A DNA stretch of 64,000 nucleotides from the NCBI RefSeq assembly GCF_023073415.1, contig NZ_JADPJL010000012.1:570501-634500 (forward strand). The letters are read 5' to 3'. The notes beneath the pieces are model-generated. The model saw only the letters and a program-made list of their open reading frames with translations, ran no database searches and was not told where the DNA came from. The position numbers and the translations under genes were made by a program. This document shows positions 6,868-14,401 of this stretch, in pieces. How positions within the stretch are numbered: position 1 is the stretch's first letter; every line of letters begins with the position of its first letter. Source of the stretch: Bradyrhizobium sp. 190. Its GTDB lineage: Bacteria; Pseudomonadota; Alphaproteobacteria; Rhizobiales; Xanthobacteraceae.

Positions 6868-7035
6868 ACACTGCATTCCGACATTCTGTGGGTGGGTCGC
6901 ATCATGATGGACGGCCCGGCCAAGGCCCTGGCTGATAACAAGGACGTCAAGGAGTTCTATCTTGGAATGTCGTCGGAGGGGCGCAAGAGCTTCCGTGACA
7001 TGAAGTCGTATCGTCGCCGCAAGCGCTGGGTTTGA
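6868..7035 (+). pseudogene. C-terminal remnant of a branched-chain amino-acid-type ABC ATPase (LivF/LivG family)
   Basis: The open frame ending at TGA 7033-7035 reads VGRIMMDGPAKALADNKDV then EFYLGMSSEGRKSFRDMKSY and ends RRRKRWV. This matches the extreme C-terminus of rhizobial LivF/LivG ATP-binding proteins (G-R-I-V-x-D-G-P-A-x-x-L...V-K-E-F-Y-L-G, then a basic RRRKRW tail). Nothing upstream encodes the Walker motifs: a stop lies at 6865-6867 and the sequence before it is unrelated. It is a decayed fragment left by deletion or insertion. Confidence 0.75.
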
Positions 7036-7095
7036 CGGGGCTTGCCGTTCGACCACAACGATATGGCTTGGTTTGCCGGTTTGAATCACTCCCAT

Positions 7096-7995
7096 CTACG
7101 TTTGCCGTTTGAGACATTTCCGGATTGCGTCTGTCAGCGCGCGGCCGGCAGGCGATAGGGACTGGCCGTTCAAGGTCACGATGGACACGGTACGGATCAA
7201 TGCCGGGTTGGCGATGGGGGCCGCGCGCAAATCCTTCGTGAGCGGCGTCGGTAAAGCGATCTTCGGCAAGATGCCCACACCCATACCCGCCGCCGCTAGC
7301 GCGATCAGGGTATGCGTGTGAACCACCTCGAACTTGATATCCATGTGCAGATCGCGGACCGCCAGGGCCCGGTCAATCATGATGCGCAAGGCCGCTGACC
7401 TGGAGTTGAGCAGTACCGGATAGGCGCAGAGGTCGGCCAGGTTGACCGACGCGCGCCGGCGAAACCGAAAGGCTTCTGTCGCGATCGCATAGATCGGATC
7501 GTCGAATAGCCCGTCAAACCGGAATTCAGTCGAGCGCTCCATCTCGATTCCAATTCCAAAGTCGACCTCCCTGCGGCGAATGCATTCGAGCAGGTCCGCC
7601 GCGGCAAGTTCGCGGAGCCGAATGCTTATTCCGGGATAATTCGCCTGGAAGGCCCGGAGTGCGCGCGGCAATATCGTCGCTGCAATGGTGGGGATGCACG
7701 CGAACGTCAGCGTTCCCCGCTGGATGTCGACGGCTTCCCGAATTTCCCGAAGGCCATTCTCCCATTCACCCAATGCGCGCCGCGCGAACGTCAGCAGCTT
7801 CAACCCCTCGGCGGTGAGTTCGACCCGGCGCGTTGTTCGGTGAAACAGCGCCGCACCGATCTGGTCCTCGAGTTGCTTGATCTGCATGCTGACCGCGGAT
7901 TGAGATCGGTTCAGCTTTTCCGACGCCTGCCGAAAGCTCCTGTTGTCGGCGATGGCGATAAAGATATGAAGAAGTTTGAAATTGATGTCCGGCAT
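7096..7995 (-). CDS. LysR family transcriptional regulator
   Basis: This 299-residue protein is a standard LysR regulator: winged helix-turn-helix in residues 1-60 (LLHIFIAIADNRSFRQASEKLNRSQSAVSMQIKQLEDQIGAALFHR), a linker helix, then a periplasmic-binding-like effector domain (from about residue 90, GTLTFACIPTIAATILP). It is divergent from the solute-receptor/amidohydrolase operon at 8235 with a 239-bp shared region. A T-N11-A dyad at 8022-8036 fits a LysR box. It probably controls that operon in response to its substrate. It starts at ATG 7995 with GGGAA upstream. Confidence 0.93.
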   Translation of the reverse strand: MPDINFKLLHIFIAIADNRSFRQASEKLNRSQSAVSMQIKQLEDQIGAALFHRTTRRVELTAEGLKLLTFARRALGEWENGLREIREAVDIQRGTLTFACIPTIAATILPRALRAFQANYPGISIRLRELAAADLLECIRRREVDFGIGIEMERSTEFRFDGLFDDPIYAIATEAFRFRRRASVNLADLCAYPVLLNSRSAALRIMIDRALAVRDLHMDIKFEVVHTHTLIALAAAGMGVGILPKIALPTPLTKDLRAAPIANPALIRTVSIVTLNGQSLSPAGRALTDAIRKCLKRQT

Positions 7996-8021
7996 TTACG
8001 CTGTTCCCCGATGCCTGAGAC

Positions 8022-8036
8022 ATAAATCACAAATAT
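8022..8036. promoter_or_regulatory. LysR-box-like dyad in the divergent promoter region
   Basis: ATA-AATCACAAA-TAT has the T-N11-A dyad architecture of LysR boxes. It sits 27 bp from the lysR start codon, in the 239-bp region shared with the catabolic operon, which otherwise (7996-8234) holds no gene. The match is short and could be chance. Confidence 0.4.
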
Positions 8037-8234
8037 TGAATAATCCATCAGATAATCGCGCTAGGCTGATCACCCGCCCGTCTCTATGATTTCGCGAGGT
8101 CGCATTTTCGCCGCCGTCGCACGCAGTCATGTATTCCGTGCAGCCGGCAGATGGACGATCCTTTCCGGAAGACGAGAAACATCGTGCTCCGGCAATAAAG
8201 CGGGCGGCTCGATCCGACCGCAACTGGAGGAAAC

Positions 8235-9209
8235 GTGAGCATCGTTCGGTCGCTTATCGCAGGACTTGTCGCCACATTGGCCGCCTGGCCGTCATGCGTT
8301 CAGGCGGAAGACTACCCAGCAAGAGCAGTCCGCATCATCGTGCCGCAATCCGCCGGAGGTGCAACGGACACCTTTGCACGCGCGATCGGACAGAAGCTCA
8401 GCGAGCGCTGGAAGCATCCGGTCGTCATCGAGAATCGCGCCGGCGCAGCGGGCGTGATCGGCACCGAGGCGGTCGCGAAGGCTCCAGCGGATGGATACAC
8501 CTTGCTGGTCACCTACGAAGGTTCTCAGGCAATCAACCCCAGTCTTTACGAGAAGCTGCCGTTCGATTCCGTCAGGGATTTCGAGCCGATCGCCACCATT
8601 GCGGTGACGCCGTTTCTATTGATTGTCGGCCCGCAAACAAAAGCCAATACACTTGCCGAATTTCTTGCGCTGGCGCGGGCCAATCCCGACAAGCTGAACT
8701 ACGGCTCGGCGGGAAACGGTTCTGTGAATCACCTGCTGGGCGAGATGCTGAAAGTCGAGGCCGAAATCCGCATCACGCATGTGCCCTACAAGGGGGCTCC
8801 GCAAGCCATTTCCGATGTGATCGGCGGTCACCTGGATTCGGCATTTGCAAGTGCTCCATCGGTCATCGCCTCGGTTCAACAGGGACTAGTGCGTGCACTG
8901 GCCGTCAGCAGTGGTCAACGCGTTGCGATTGCTCCGGATACGCCGACAATCGCCGAGGGCGGGGTCAAGAATTTCGACGTCAATCCCTGGTGGGGAATCT
9001 TCGCCCCGGCGGGGCTCAGTCCGTCGATCGTCAGCAAGATAAATTCAGACGTTGCCGAGATTCTGCAGGAGCCAGACTTCCAGGAATTGCTCGCTAAACA
9101 GGGAGCGGCGCCGCTTGCCAGCTCGCCGGTGCAATTTCGTGCGTTGCTCGCGAAGGATATCGCGAAATGGGCAAAGGCGGTCAAGGCGGCAGGAATCAAG
9201 ATGAACTAG
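8235..9209 (+). CDS. Tripartite tricarboxylate transporter (TTT) solute receptor, Bug family
   Basis: This 324-residue protein starts at GTG 8235 behind GGAGGAAAC. It has a signal peptide (SIVRSLIAGLVATLAAWPSCVQAED) and the Bug-family signature: YPARAVRIIVPQSAGGATDTFARAIGQKLSERW, then VIENRAGAAGVIGTEAVAKAPADGYTLL and ...YGSAGNGSVNHLLGEM. Bug receptors bind carboxylates in the periplasm. No TctA/TctB membrane genes are nearby, which is common for these orphan receptors in Rhizobiales and Betaproteobacteria. It is first in the operon with an amidohydrolase, a Rieske ferredoxin and a beta-hydroxyacid dehydrogenase, and presumably captures their substrate. Confidence 0.92.
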   Translation: MSIVRSLIAGLVATLAAWPSCVQAEDYPARAVRIIVPQSAGGATDTFARAIGQKLSERWKHPVVIENRAGAAGVIGTEAVAKAPADGYTLLVTYEGSQAINPSLYEKLPFDSVRDFEPIATIAVTPFLLIVGPQTKANTLAEFLALARANPDKLNYGSAGNGSVNHLLGEMLKVEAEIRITHVPYKGAPQAISDVIGGHLDSAFASAPSVIASVQQGLVRALAVSSGQRVAIAPDTPTIAEGGVKNFDVNPWWGIFAPAGLSPSIVSKINSDVAEILQEPDFQELLAKQGAAPLASSPVQFRALLAKDIAKWAKAVKAAGIKMN

Positions 9210-9282
9210 CCCCCTCACGGCGTCGCTGCACGCGCCTGCGCGCGGTCGGACGCAAGTGAGCGCGATCTGATGGAGATTTCAA

Positions 9283-10383
9283 ATGTCCGAAACGCTTACA
9301 AGAGCGGACGTCCGCGCGCGCGCGAAAATCATCGACGCCGACGTGCATCCCTGGATCAACGGCGACATCAAGGGATTGAAGAAGTATCTGTCGCGCGACT
9401 GGTGGGCGCATTTTGACGGCCGGTATGTCTTGCCAAACCACTGGCTGCGTCCGCCGCTCGCAAGGGCTTCATCCAACCGCATCGACGCCATGACGCCCTC
9501 GGGAGGAGAGCCCGGTTCTGATCCGGTGTTCATGAAGGAGGAGCACCTCGACAAGCACAATATCAGTCATGCGATCCTGTCATCGATTCAGGCAGGCAAG
9601 CTTGCGGCTATTCCTACCGCGAACGAAGCCGTAGCTCTTGCGACCGCCTTCAACGAATATTTTCTCAACGAGTTCATCACGGTCGATGACCGTTACAAGC
9701 TCGCAATGGTCGTCGCCGCGCATGATCCGCGCGCTGCTGCCGCGGAAATCCGCCGTATCGGCCATCTGCCGAACGTGGTCGCGGTGTTTATGCCGCTGCT
9801 CAACATCCTGATGGGGCAGAGGCATTACTATCCGATCTATGAGGCGGCCGAGAGCCTTGGCCTTCCGATCCTGATCCATCCGACCGGGACCGAGGGCGGT
9901 TTTCCAACCGCGGTGGCCTTCGCAGGAGGAACGCCAACCACCTATATCGAGCGGCACACGAACTTCCCGGAAATCGGGATGTCCAGCATCAACAGCATGA
10001 TCTTCGAAGGTGTGTTCTATCGATTTCCAGGTCTGAAGCTGCTGGCAGCGGAGTTTGGCTTCAGTTGGCTCCCTCACTTCCTTTGGCGGATGGATCAGAA
10101 CTGGCAGCAGTTTCGCAAAGAGGTGCCGTGGGTGAAGGTGAAGCCGAGTGAAACGGTGCTGAACCACGTGCGGTTCACGTCGCAACCGATGGAGGAGCCG
10201 GAGAAGCCGGAATACCTCGCCAGCATTCTCGAGATGATCCATGCCGATCGCACGCTGCTGTTCAGTACCGACTACCCTCATTGGGATAATGATTTTCCCA
10301 ATCTCACCTTGCCGGGAATTCCAGCGGCGCTGCGGCAGAGGATATTTTTCCAGAACGCCGCTGACCTCTTCAATCTGGCTTGA
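9283..10383 (+). CDS. Amidohydrolase family protein (amidohydrolase-2, ACMSD-like)
   Basis: This 366-residue TIM-barrel metal hydrolase or decarboxylase belongs to the amidohydrolase-2 group. The N-terminal metal motif is present as IDADVHPW (D-x-D-x-H in place of H-x-H), LPILIHPTG supplies the barrel His, and STDYPHWD the metal Asp near the C-terminus. This group includes ACMSD, gamma-resorcylate decarboxylase and 5-carboxyvanillate decarboxylase-like enzymes, so either hydrolysis or non-oxidative decarboxylation is possible. The start at ATG 9283 has GGAG upstream. Substrate is unknown. The Rieske ferredoxin next door suggests an aromatic acid pathway. Confidence 0.88.
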   Translation: MSETLTRADVRARAKIIDADVHPWINGDIKGLKKYLSRDWWAHFDGRYVLPNHWLRPPLARASSNRIDAMTPSGGEPGSDPVFMKEEHLDKHNISHAILSSIQAGKLAAIPTANEAVALATAFNEYFLNEFITVDDRYKLAMVVAAHDPRAAAAEIRRIGHLPNVVAVFMPLLNILMGQRHYYPIYEAAESLGLPILIHPTGTEGGFPTAVAFAGGTPTTYIERHTNFPEIGMSSINSMIFEGVFYRFPGLKLLAAEFGFSWLPHFLWRMDQNWQQFRKEVPWVKVKPSETVLNHVRFTSQPMEEPEKPEYLASILEMIHADRTLLFSTDYPHWDNDFPNLTLPGIPAALRQRIFFQNAADLFNLA

Positions 10384-10410
10384 GACGAAGGCTCGTCGAC
10401 GGAGGGTATC

Positions 10411-10773
10411 GTGAGTTTACATCTGGTGGCGCAGCTGGATCAGTTGGAGGACGCAACTCCAAAAGTCTTCTCGGTGGCTGGACGGTCGATCGGCCTCATC
10501 AAGTCCAACGGCAGGGTTCATGCGGTGCGCAATGTCTGCCCTCACAAGGGCGCGCCGGTATGCAGAGGCACGTTCAGGGGAACGATGCTGCCGAGCGAAC
10601 CGGATAATTTCGTCTTCGGCATGGATGATAGGATTCTGCAGTGTCCATGGCACGGATGGGAGTTTGATCTGAACACCGGCCGGACGTTGTGCGGTCACGG
10701 CAACAAGAAGCTCATCCTGTATCCGGTCACGGTCAAGGAGGGCGCGGTCTACGTCGATCTGGGACGTGACTGA
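10411..10773 (+). CDS. Stand-alone Rieske [2Fe-2S] ferredoxin
   Basis: This 120-residue protein starts at GTG 10411 with GGAGG six bases upstream. Both Rieske cluster motifs are present: C-P-H-K-G (CxH) near residue 44 and C-P-W-H-G (CxxH) near residue 78. Between them is a 20-residue insert longer than in minimal Rieske ferredoxins. It would carry electrons to an oxygenase, but no oxygenase alpha subunit or dedicated reductase is encoded in this operon. The partner is therefore elsewhere, or the protein supports another reaction. It is co-transcribed with the amidohydrolase (27-bp gap). Confidence 0.9.
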   Translation: MSLHLVAQLDQLEDATPKVFSVAGRSIGLIKSNGRVHAVRNVCPHKGAPVCRGTFRGTMLPSEPDNFVFGMDDRILQCPWHGWEFDLNTGRTLCGHGNKKLILYPVTVKEGAVYVDLGRD

Positions 10774-10845
10774 GCGCTGGCTCGATATTCCACCGGGCGC
10801 TCCCTGCCATCCGCAGGCGGTGCGCCGAAACGCAAATCAGGAGCG

Positions 10846-11763
10846 ATGATGACCGAGTTGAGATTGGGCTTTGCCGGTGTCGGCAAGATGGGCGGGCTTA
10901 TGGCCGCGCGTTTGATCAAGGCCGGTCATCCCCTGACCGTGTTCGATGCGAATGATCTGGCCGCGGAGCCCCTGGTCAAGGCCGGCGCCAAGCGCGCCAA
11001 TACCTTGCGTGATCTTGCCGGGCATGCGGAAATTATATTCGCCAGCCTGCCGACGCCTGACGTGGTGCGAGAAGTTGCGCTCGGGACAGGCGGCATTGCG
11101 GAGAGCGGCACCACGAAACTGTTTGTCGATCTGTCCACGACCGGACCCAGGGTCGCCCGGATGGTAGCCGAAGGCCTCGCAGCCAAAGGTATTACGGCCG
11201 TGGATTGCCCGGTGAGCGGTGGCTTGGCCGGCGCTCGCAACGGCACGCTCGCACTGATGGTGTCCTGCCCGGCTGCTGCTTACGACCAGCTGCAGGAAGT
11301 GCTTGAGGTGTTCGGCAAGCCAATCTTCGTCAGCGAAATCCCGGGTGCCGCGCAAACGATGAAGCTTGCCAACAACCTGCTCGCAGCGTGTGCGATTGCG
11401 ATTTCATCGGAAGCATTTGTATTCGGCGTCAAAGGCGGGCTGGATCCAGCGACGATGTGCGAAGTGTTCAACGCGAGCAGCGGCAGAAATACCGCAACAC
11501 TGGACAAGTTCCCGCGGTCCGTGCTGCCAGGCACGTTCGATTTCGGCTTTTCGACGGCCCTGGCTTTCAAGGATGTGAAACTGTGCCTGGATGAAGCGGA
11601 AGCGCTTGGAGTGCCGACGCCTGTCGGCAATGCCGTTCGGCAGATTCTTGGGCTCACGCAGGCGATGTTCGGTCCTGAATCCGATTTCACCAGCATGGTG
11701 CGTCCGTTCGAACAATGGGCCGGCGTGGAGGTACGCTCTCCGCCGAAGTCTGAACGGGCTTGA
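10846..11763 (+). CDS. NAD(P)-dependent beta-hydroxyacid dehydrogenase (3-hydroxyisobutyrate dehydrogenase-like)
   Basis: This 305-residue enzyme starts with a Rossmann GFAGVGKMGGLMAARLIKAG motif and carries the family signature region, with the substrate-binding DCPVSGGLAGARNGTLALMVSC at about residues 122-143 and the catalytic Lys in AAQTMKLANNLLAACAI. Family members oxidise 3-hydroxyisobutyrate, tartronate semialdehyde, glycerate or related acids with NAD(P). An AGGAG precedes ATG 10846. It is last in the LysR-controlled operon, 72 bp after the Rieske gene. The true substrate is not determinable. Confidence 0.9.
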   Translation: MMTELRLGFAGVGKMGGLMAARLIKAGHPLTVFDANDLAAEPLVKAGAKRANTLRDLAGHAEIIFASLPTPDVVREVALGTGGIAESGTTKLFVDLSTTGPRVARMVAEGLAAKGITAVDCPVSGGLAGARNGTLALMVSCPAAAYDQLQEVLEVFGKPIFVSEIPGAAQTMKLANNLLAACAIAISSEAFVFGVKGGLDPATMCEVFNASSGRNTATLDKFPRSVLPGTFDFGFSTALAFKDVKLCLDEAEALGVPTPVGNAVRQILGLTQAMFGPESDFTSMVRPFEQWAGVEVRSPPKSERA

Positions 11764-11840
11764 AGTCCTCAGCGCGGAATAGACAGCCTTGTAGGCACGG
11801 CGCGCCAGCGCTTTCGACGAAAGCGCAAATCTGCAGGGCC

Positions 11841-12902
11841 TCACGCTTGCCGCACTGCGCGCGAATCGGACGGCTTGCCGGCGCGGAATTCCCGCGGAGT
11901 TGTTCCTGCCCAGCGCTTGAAAGCGTGTGTGAATGTGCTGACTTCCCGGTACCCCAGCAGCCATGCGATCTGTGAAATCGCCAGGTCGCCGTGCGCTAGA
12001 TATGCCTTGGCGAGCTCCGCGCGATATTGATCCAACAGGACCGAGAAGGTCAGTCCCTCGGCTGCAAGCGCACGCGCAAGTGTGCGCCGGCTCATGCCAA
12101 GTTCTCGGGCAATTGCCGCGATACGTGCCTTGCCGTGAGGAACGCGCGGTGCAATTGCTTTCTGGACCCTTGAACGCACAGTCGCCCGATCTGGCGTTTT
12201 GGTGGCGAGTGCTTGCTCCGCGTATTTCACGAGGAGCTCGTGAAGATGACAATCGGCGCTCACGATCGGAAGCGAGCTCACGAATCCCGGGAAAATGATC
12301 TCGTTGGAATCCGACGCAAACTCGACCTCGCATCCCAGGAAGGTTCGGAATTCGGGAGGCGCCGCGTGGCGAAAGTGCCTGACCTTCAGTTGGCGCGGTG
12401 CCAATCGGGTGTCGGTGAGCTGCCGGCACATGCGAACCAGCGCAAACAGCCAAAACTCCATTTGATGCCGGTCCGATTCCGGTTCAACCCCAATGTAGTC
12501 GAGCGCGATTGCAGTTGCGCGGTTCAGATCGATGCGGAGCTTGATGCCGTCGTTGACGATCCGCGTATACCTTTCGGCATCGCTCAGGGCGTCGGCAAGA
12601 GTGTTGGAAGATGACGGTATGTAATAGGGCAGACCAATTTGTCGAAGTTCGAAATCCTGCGCCATTCGAAATCCGAAAAGATCATCCTTGAGTTGTTCGG
12701 CGGCGATTTCGAGAAGCTGGACCTGAGCCCTGACCTCAATGCGAGCCGTTGGATCATCAATCTGTTCGGCCTTCAGTCCTGCTTTCGACAACAGAGGAGC
12801 GAGTGGAAGCCCGGCTGCAAGCAGCCTCGCGCAAGCAAGTCTTGCGACCGCTCCAGTCGTACTCGGAATCGAATGTAATGGCGAAAGCCCGGGCGCGCCC
12901 AT
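11841..12902 (-). CDS. AraC family transcriptional regulator with arabinose-binding-like N-terminal domain
   Basis: From ATG 12902 (GAGG nine bases upstream) the product has 353 residues. A GTG at 12980 would add 26 residues but lacks a ribosome-binding site. The N-terminal ~200 residues fit the Arabinose_bd/OruR-like domain (ALSDAERYTRIVNDGIKLRIDLN), and residues ~255-340 form the AraC double HTH (IAAIARELGMSRRTLARALAAEGLTFSVLLDQYR...ISQIAWLLGYREVSTFTHAFKRWAGTTPREFR). It lies convergently after the catabolic operon, 77 bp from the dehydrogenase stop, and may regulate it or another target. Confidence 0.92.
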   Translation of the reverse strand: MGAPGLSPLHSIPSTTGAVARLACARLLAAGLPLAPLLSKAGLKAEQIDDPTARIEVRAQVQLLEIAAEQLKDDLFGFRMAQDFELRQIGLPYYIPSSSNTLADALSDAERYTRIVNDGIKLRIDLNRATAIALDYIGVEPESDRHQMEFWLFALVRMCRQLTDTRLAPRQLKVRHFRHAAPPEFRTFLGCEVEFASDSNEIIFPGFVSSLPIVSADCHLHELLVKYAEQALATKTPDRATVRSRVQKAIAPRVPHGKARIAAIARELGMSRRTLARALAAEGLTFSVLLDQYRAELAKAYLAHGDLAISQIAWLLGYREVSTFTHAFKRWAGTTPREFRAGKPSDSRAVRQA

Positions 12903-13014
12903 AGGAGGATACCTCGTAATGCCATCCGCGGATGGCGGTTTGTCGAGGCCGTCTGGCACCAAATCGCAAATCGTTGGCACAACATAGCAAGATATTGCGG
13001 GCGCTGTCCCCTAA

Positions 13015-14085
13015 ATGCTCCCGAAGCCGCGTCAATTTCTCTCCCCGACCCGAAGGCCGGGCGTCAACAGCAGGACCGTCGTCACCAAGGTGGCTGAGCA
13101 ATTTATCGATCATCTCCGCTTTCTGGAGCAGAACTTGCACATCGGCCTCTGTCGGGTGGATCTTTCCGACAAGCGGATGGTCTGGTCTGACGGCATCTAC
13201 GACCTGTTTGATCATGACCGCAACGTTCAGCCTTCGCGCGACGCCTTTCATCAAAGGATGCACCTCGCAGATCGGCGGGATCGGGAGCTGGTCAATGTTG
13301 CATTGCAGAGACGGACATCTTTCGACGACAAGTTTCGTATCATTCTCAGGGATCGACGCATCCGCTGGATGCGTGCCCGCGGCGAATTCCTGTTCAATGA
13401 GAACGGTCATCCCGATGTGCTTCTCGTTCTGATGGCGGATATAACGGCTGAACAAACCCACCGGGACCTGCTGCATACCAAAACGAAGCATCTGGAAGCC
13501 GTTGCAAAGCTGTCCGGGGCTACCGTAACAACGGCTGCGCCCAGCGGCAGGGTTACCAATGTGATCTACCGGCAGCCGTTCAGCAAAGATGCGAAAATGC
13601 TCGGAACGCGCTGGATAGAATGGGCGCAACCGGAAGATCGGGCTGAGCTTCTGAATCGCTGGCGGGAGAATTCCCAGCGGGGCGAAGAGTTCGAGTCCGA
13701 CGTAAGGGTCTGCTTTCCTGATGGTTCACGGAGCTGGCGGAAAGCCAAAGCGGCGCCCATACGTTCTCTGGAGGGCGAGATCGTGGAATGGCTCGCGTTG
13801 AGCTTTGACATAGACGACGATCGAACCAGTCGGACACTGCTGGATCTGGATCGGCCGGCGACGGGAGCGCAGTTTCGGGCGGCGCGTGGCCTCTTAAGAA
13901 TATCGGTGCAGAGACTGAGCGAGTTAACGGGTGTATCGATCGCCGTAATCCGCAGGCTCGAAGAACTTGACGGGGTATGCATGAACGGAATTGAAGAGCG
14001 TCGGCGTCTGCGTGCCGAACTTGAAAAGCAGGGCGTTGCGTTCCTCTTTCCAAGGGGGCTGAAGCCCACGGTCACGCTCCGATAG
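13015..14085 (+). CDS. PAS-domain sensor with C-terminal helix-turn-helix
   Basis: This 356-residue cytoplasmic protein has two PAS folds. The first is at about residues 40-145 (IGLCRVDLSDKRMVWSDGIYDLF...RIRWMRARGEFLFNENGHPDVLLVLMADIT), the second at about 155-275 (TDxI-type end, VEWLALSFDI). The C-terminal ~75 residues (GAQFRAARGLLRISVQRLSELTGVSIAVIRRLE) are a Xre/Cro-like helix-turn-helix. There is no transmitter, GGDEF or EAL domain. It looks like a one-component PAS-to-DNA switch. The start is uncertain: ATG 13015 has no clear ribosome-binding site and GTG 13090 is an alternative. It is divergent from the AraC gene. Confidence 0.75.
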   Translation: MLPKPRQFLSPTRRPGVNSRTVVTKVAEQFIDHLRFLEQNLHIGLCRVDLSDKRMVWSDGIYDLFDHDRNVQPSRDAFHQRMHLADRRDRELVNVALQRRTSFDDKFRIILRDRRIRWMRARGEFLFNENGHPDVLLVLMADITAEQTHRDLLHTKTKHLEAVAKLSGATVTTAAPSGRVTNVIYRQPFSKDAKMLGTRWIEWAQPEDRAELLNRWRENSQRGEEFESDVRVCFPDGSRSWRKAKAAPIRSLEGEIVEWLALSFDIDDDRTSRTLLDLDRPATGAQFRAARGLLRISVQRLSELTGVSIAVIRRLEELDGVCMNGIEERRRLRAELEKQGVAFLFPRGLKPTVTLR

Positions 14086-14228
14086 TATTATTTTCTCCTC
14101 CCGTTGTTTCCGAAATCTCTGCGAGATGGTGGCCAGCGGCAAATTCTGTGCGCGGAACGAAATATTCCCCGGCAGGGGCGCAAATTTTGCGGCGGTGATG
14201 GCGCCGCGCACAGCGCGAGCAGCGAATT

Positions 14229-14246
14229 TTGCGGATCAATCCGCAA
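14229..14246. promoter_or_regulatory. 18-bp palindrome in the gap before the chemoreceptor gene
   Basis: TTGCGGAT-CA-ATCCGCAA is a perfect inverted repeat with 8-bp arms. Nearby GCAAATTTTGCGG and GCGAATTTTGCGG form a degenerate direct repeat. The 316-bp gap 14086-14401 holds no gene. The palindrome may be an operator for the 14402-17835 signalling pair. There is no T tract, so a terminator is unlikely. Confidence 0.45.
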
Positions 14247-14401
14247 TTGGATGAAGATTTCAAGCAAAAGCGCTTAATTCTTTACAGAGTTTGCCGCGAT
14301 CTAATCATCTGCAAGTCGGCATTCGAAATTTCCTTGTTCGGCGTGACAGTCAACCGACGACGTTCTGGTGACTTCATATCGCTTTGAGCGGGGAAAATTT
14401 C

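Noticed and set aside
6470..6907. 145-codon plus-strand open frame after tetR
   Set aside because: It runs through the terminator hairpin and has a low-complexity His/Ala-rich translation without family resemblance.
8129..9097. 322-codon plus-strand frame overlapping the TTT receptor
   Set aside because: Shifted frame of the receptor gene; no family features and a basic, low-complexity product.
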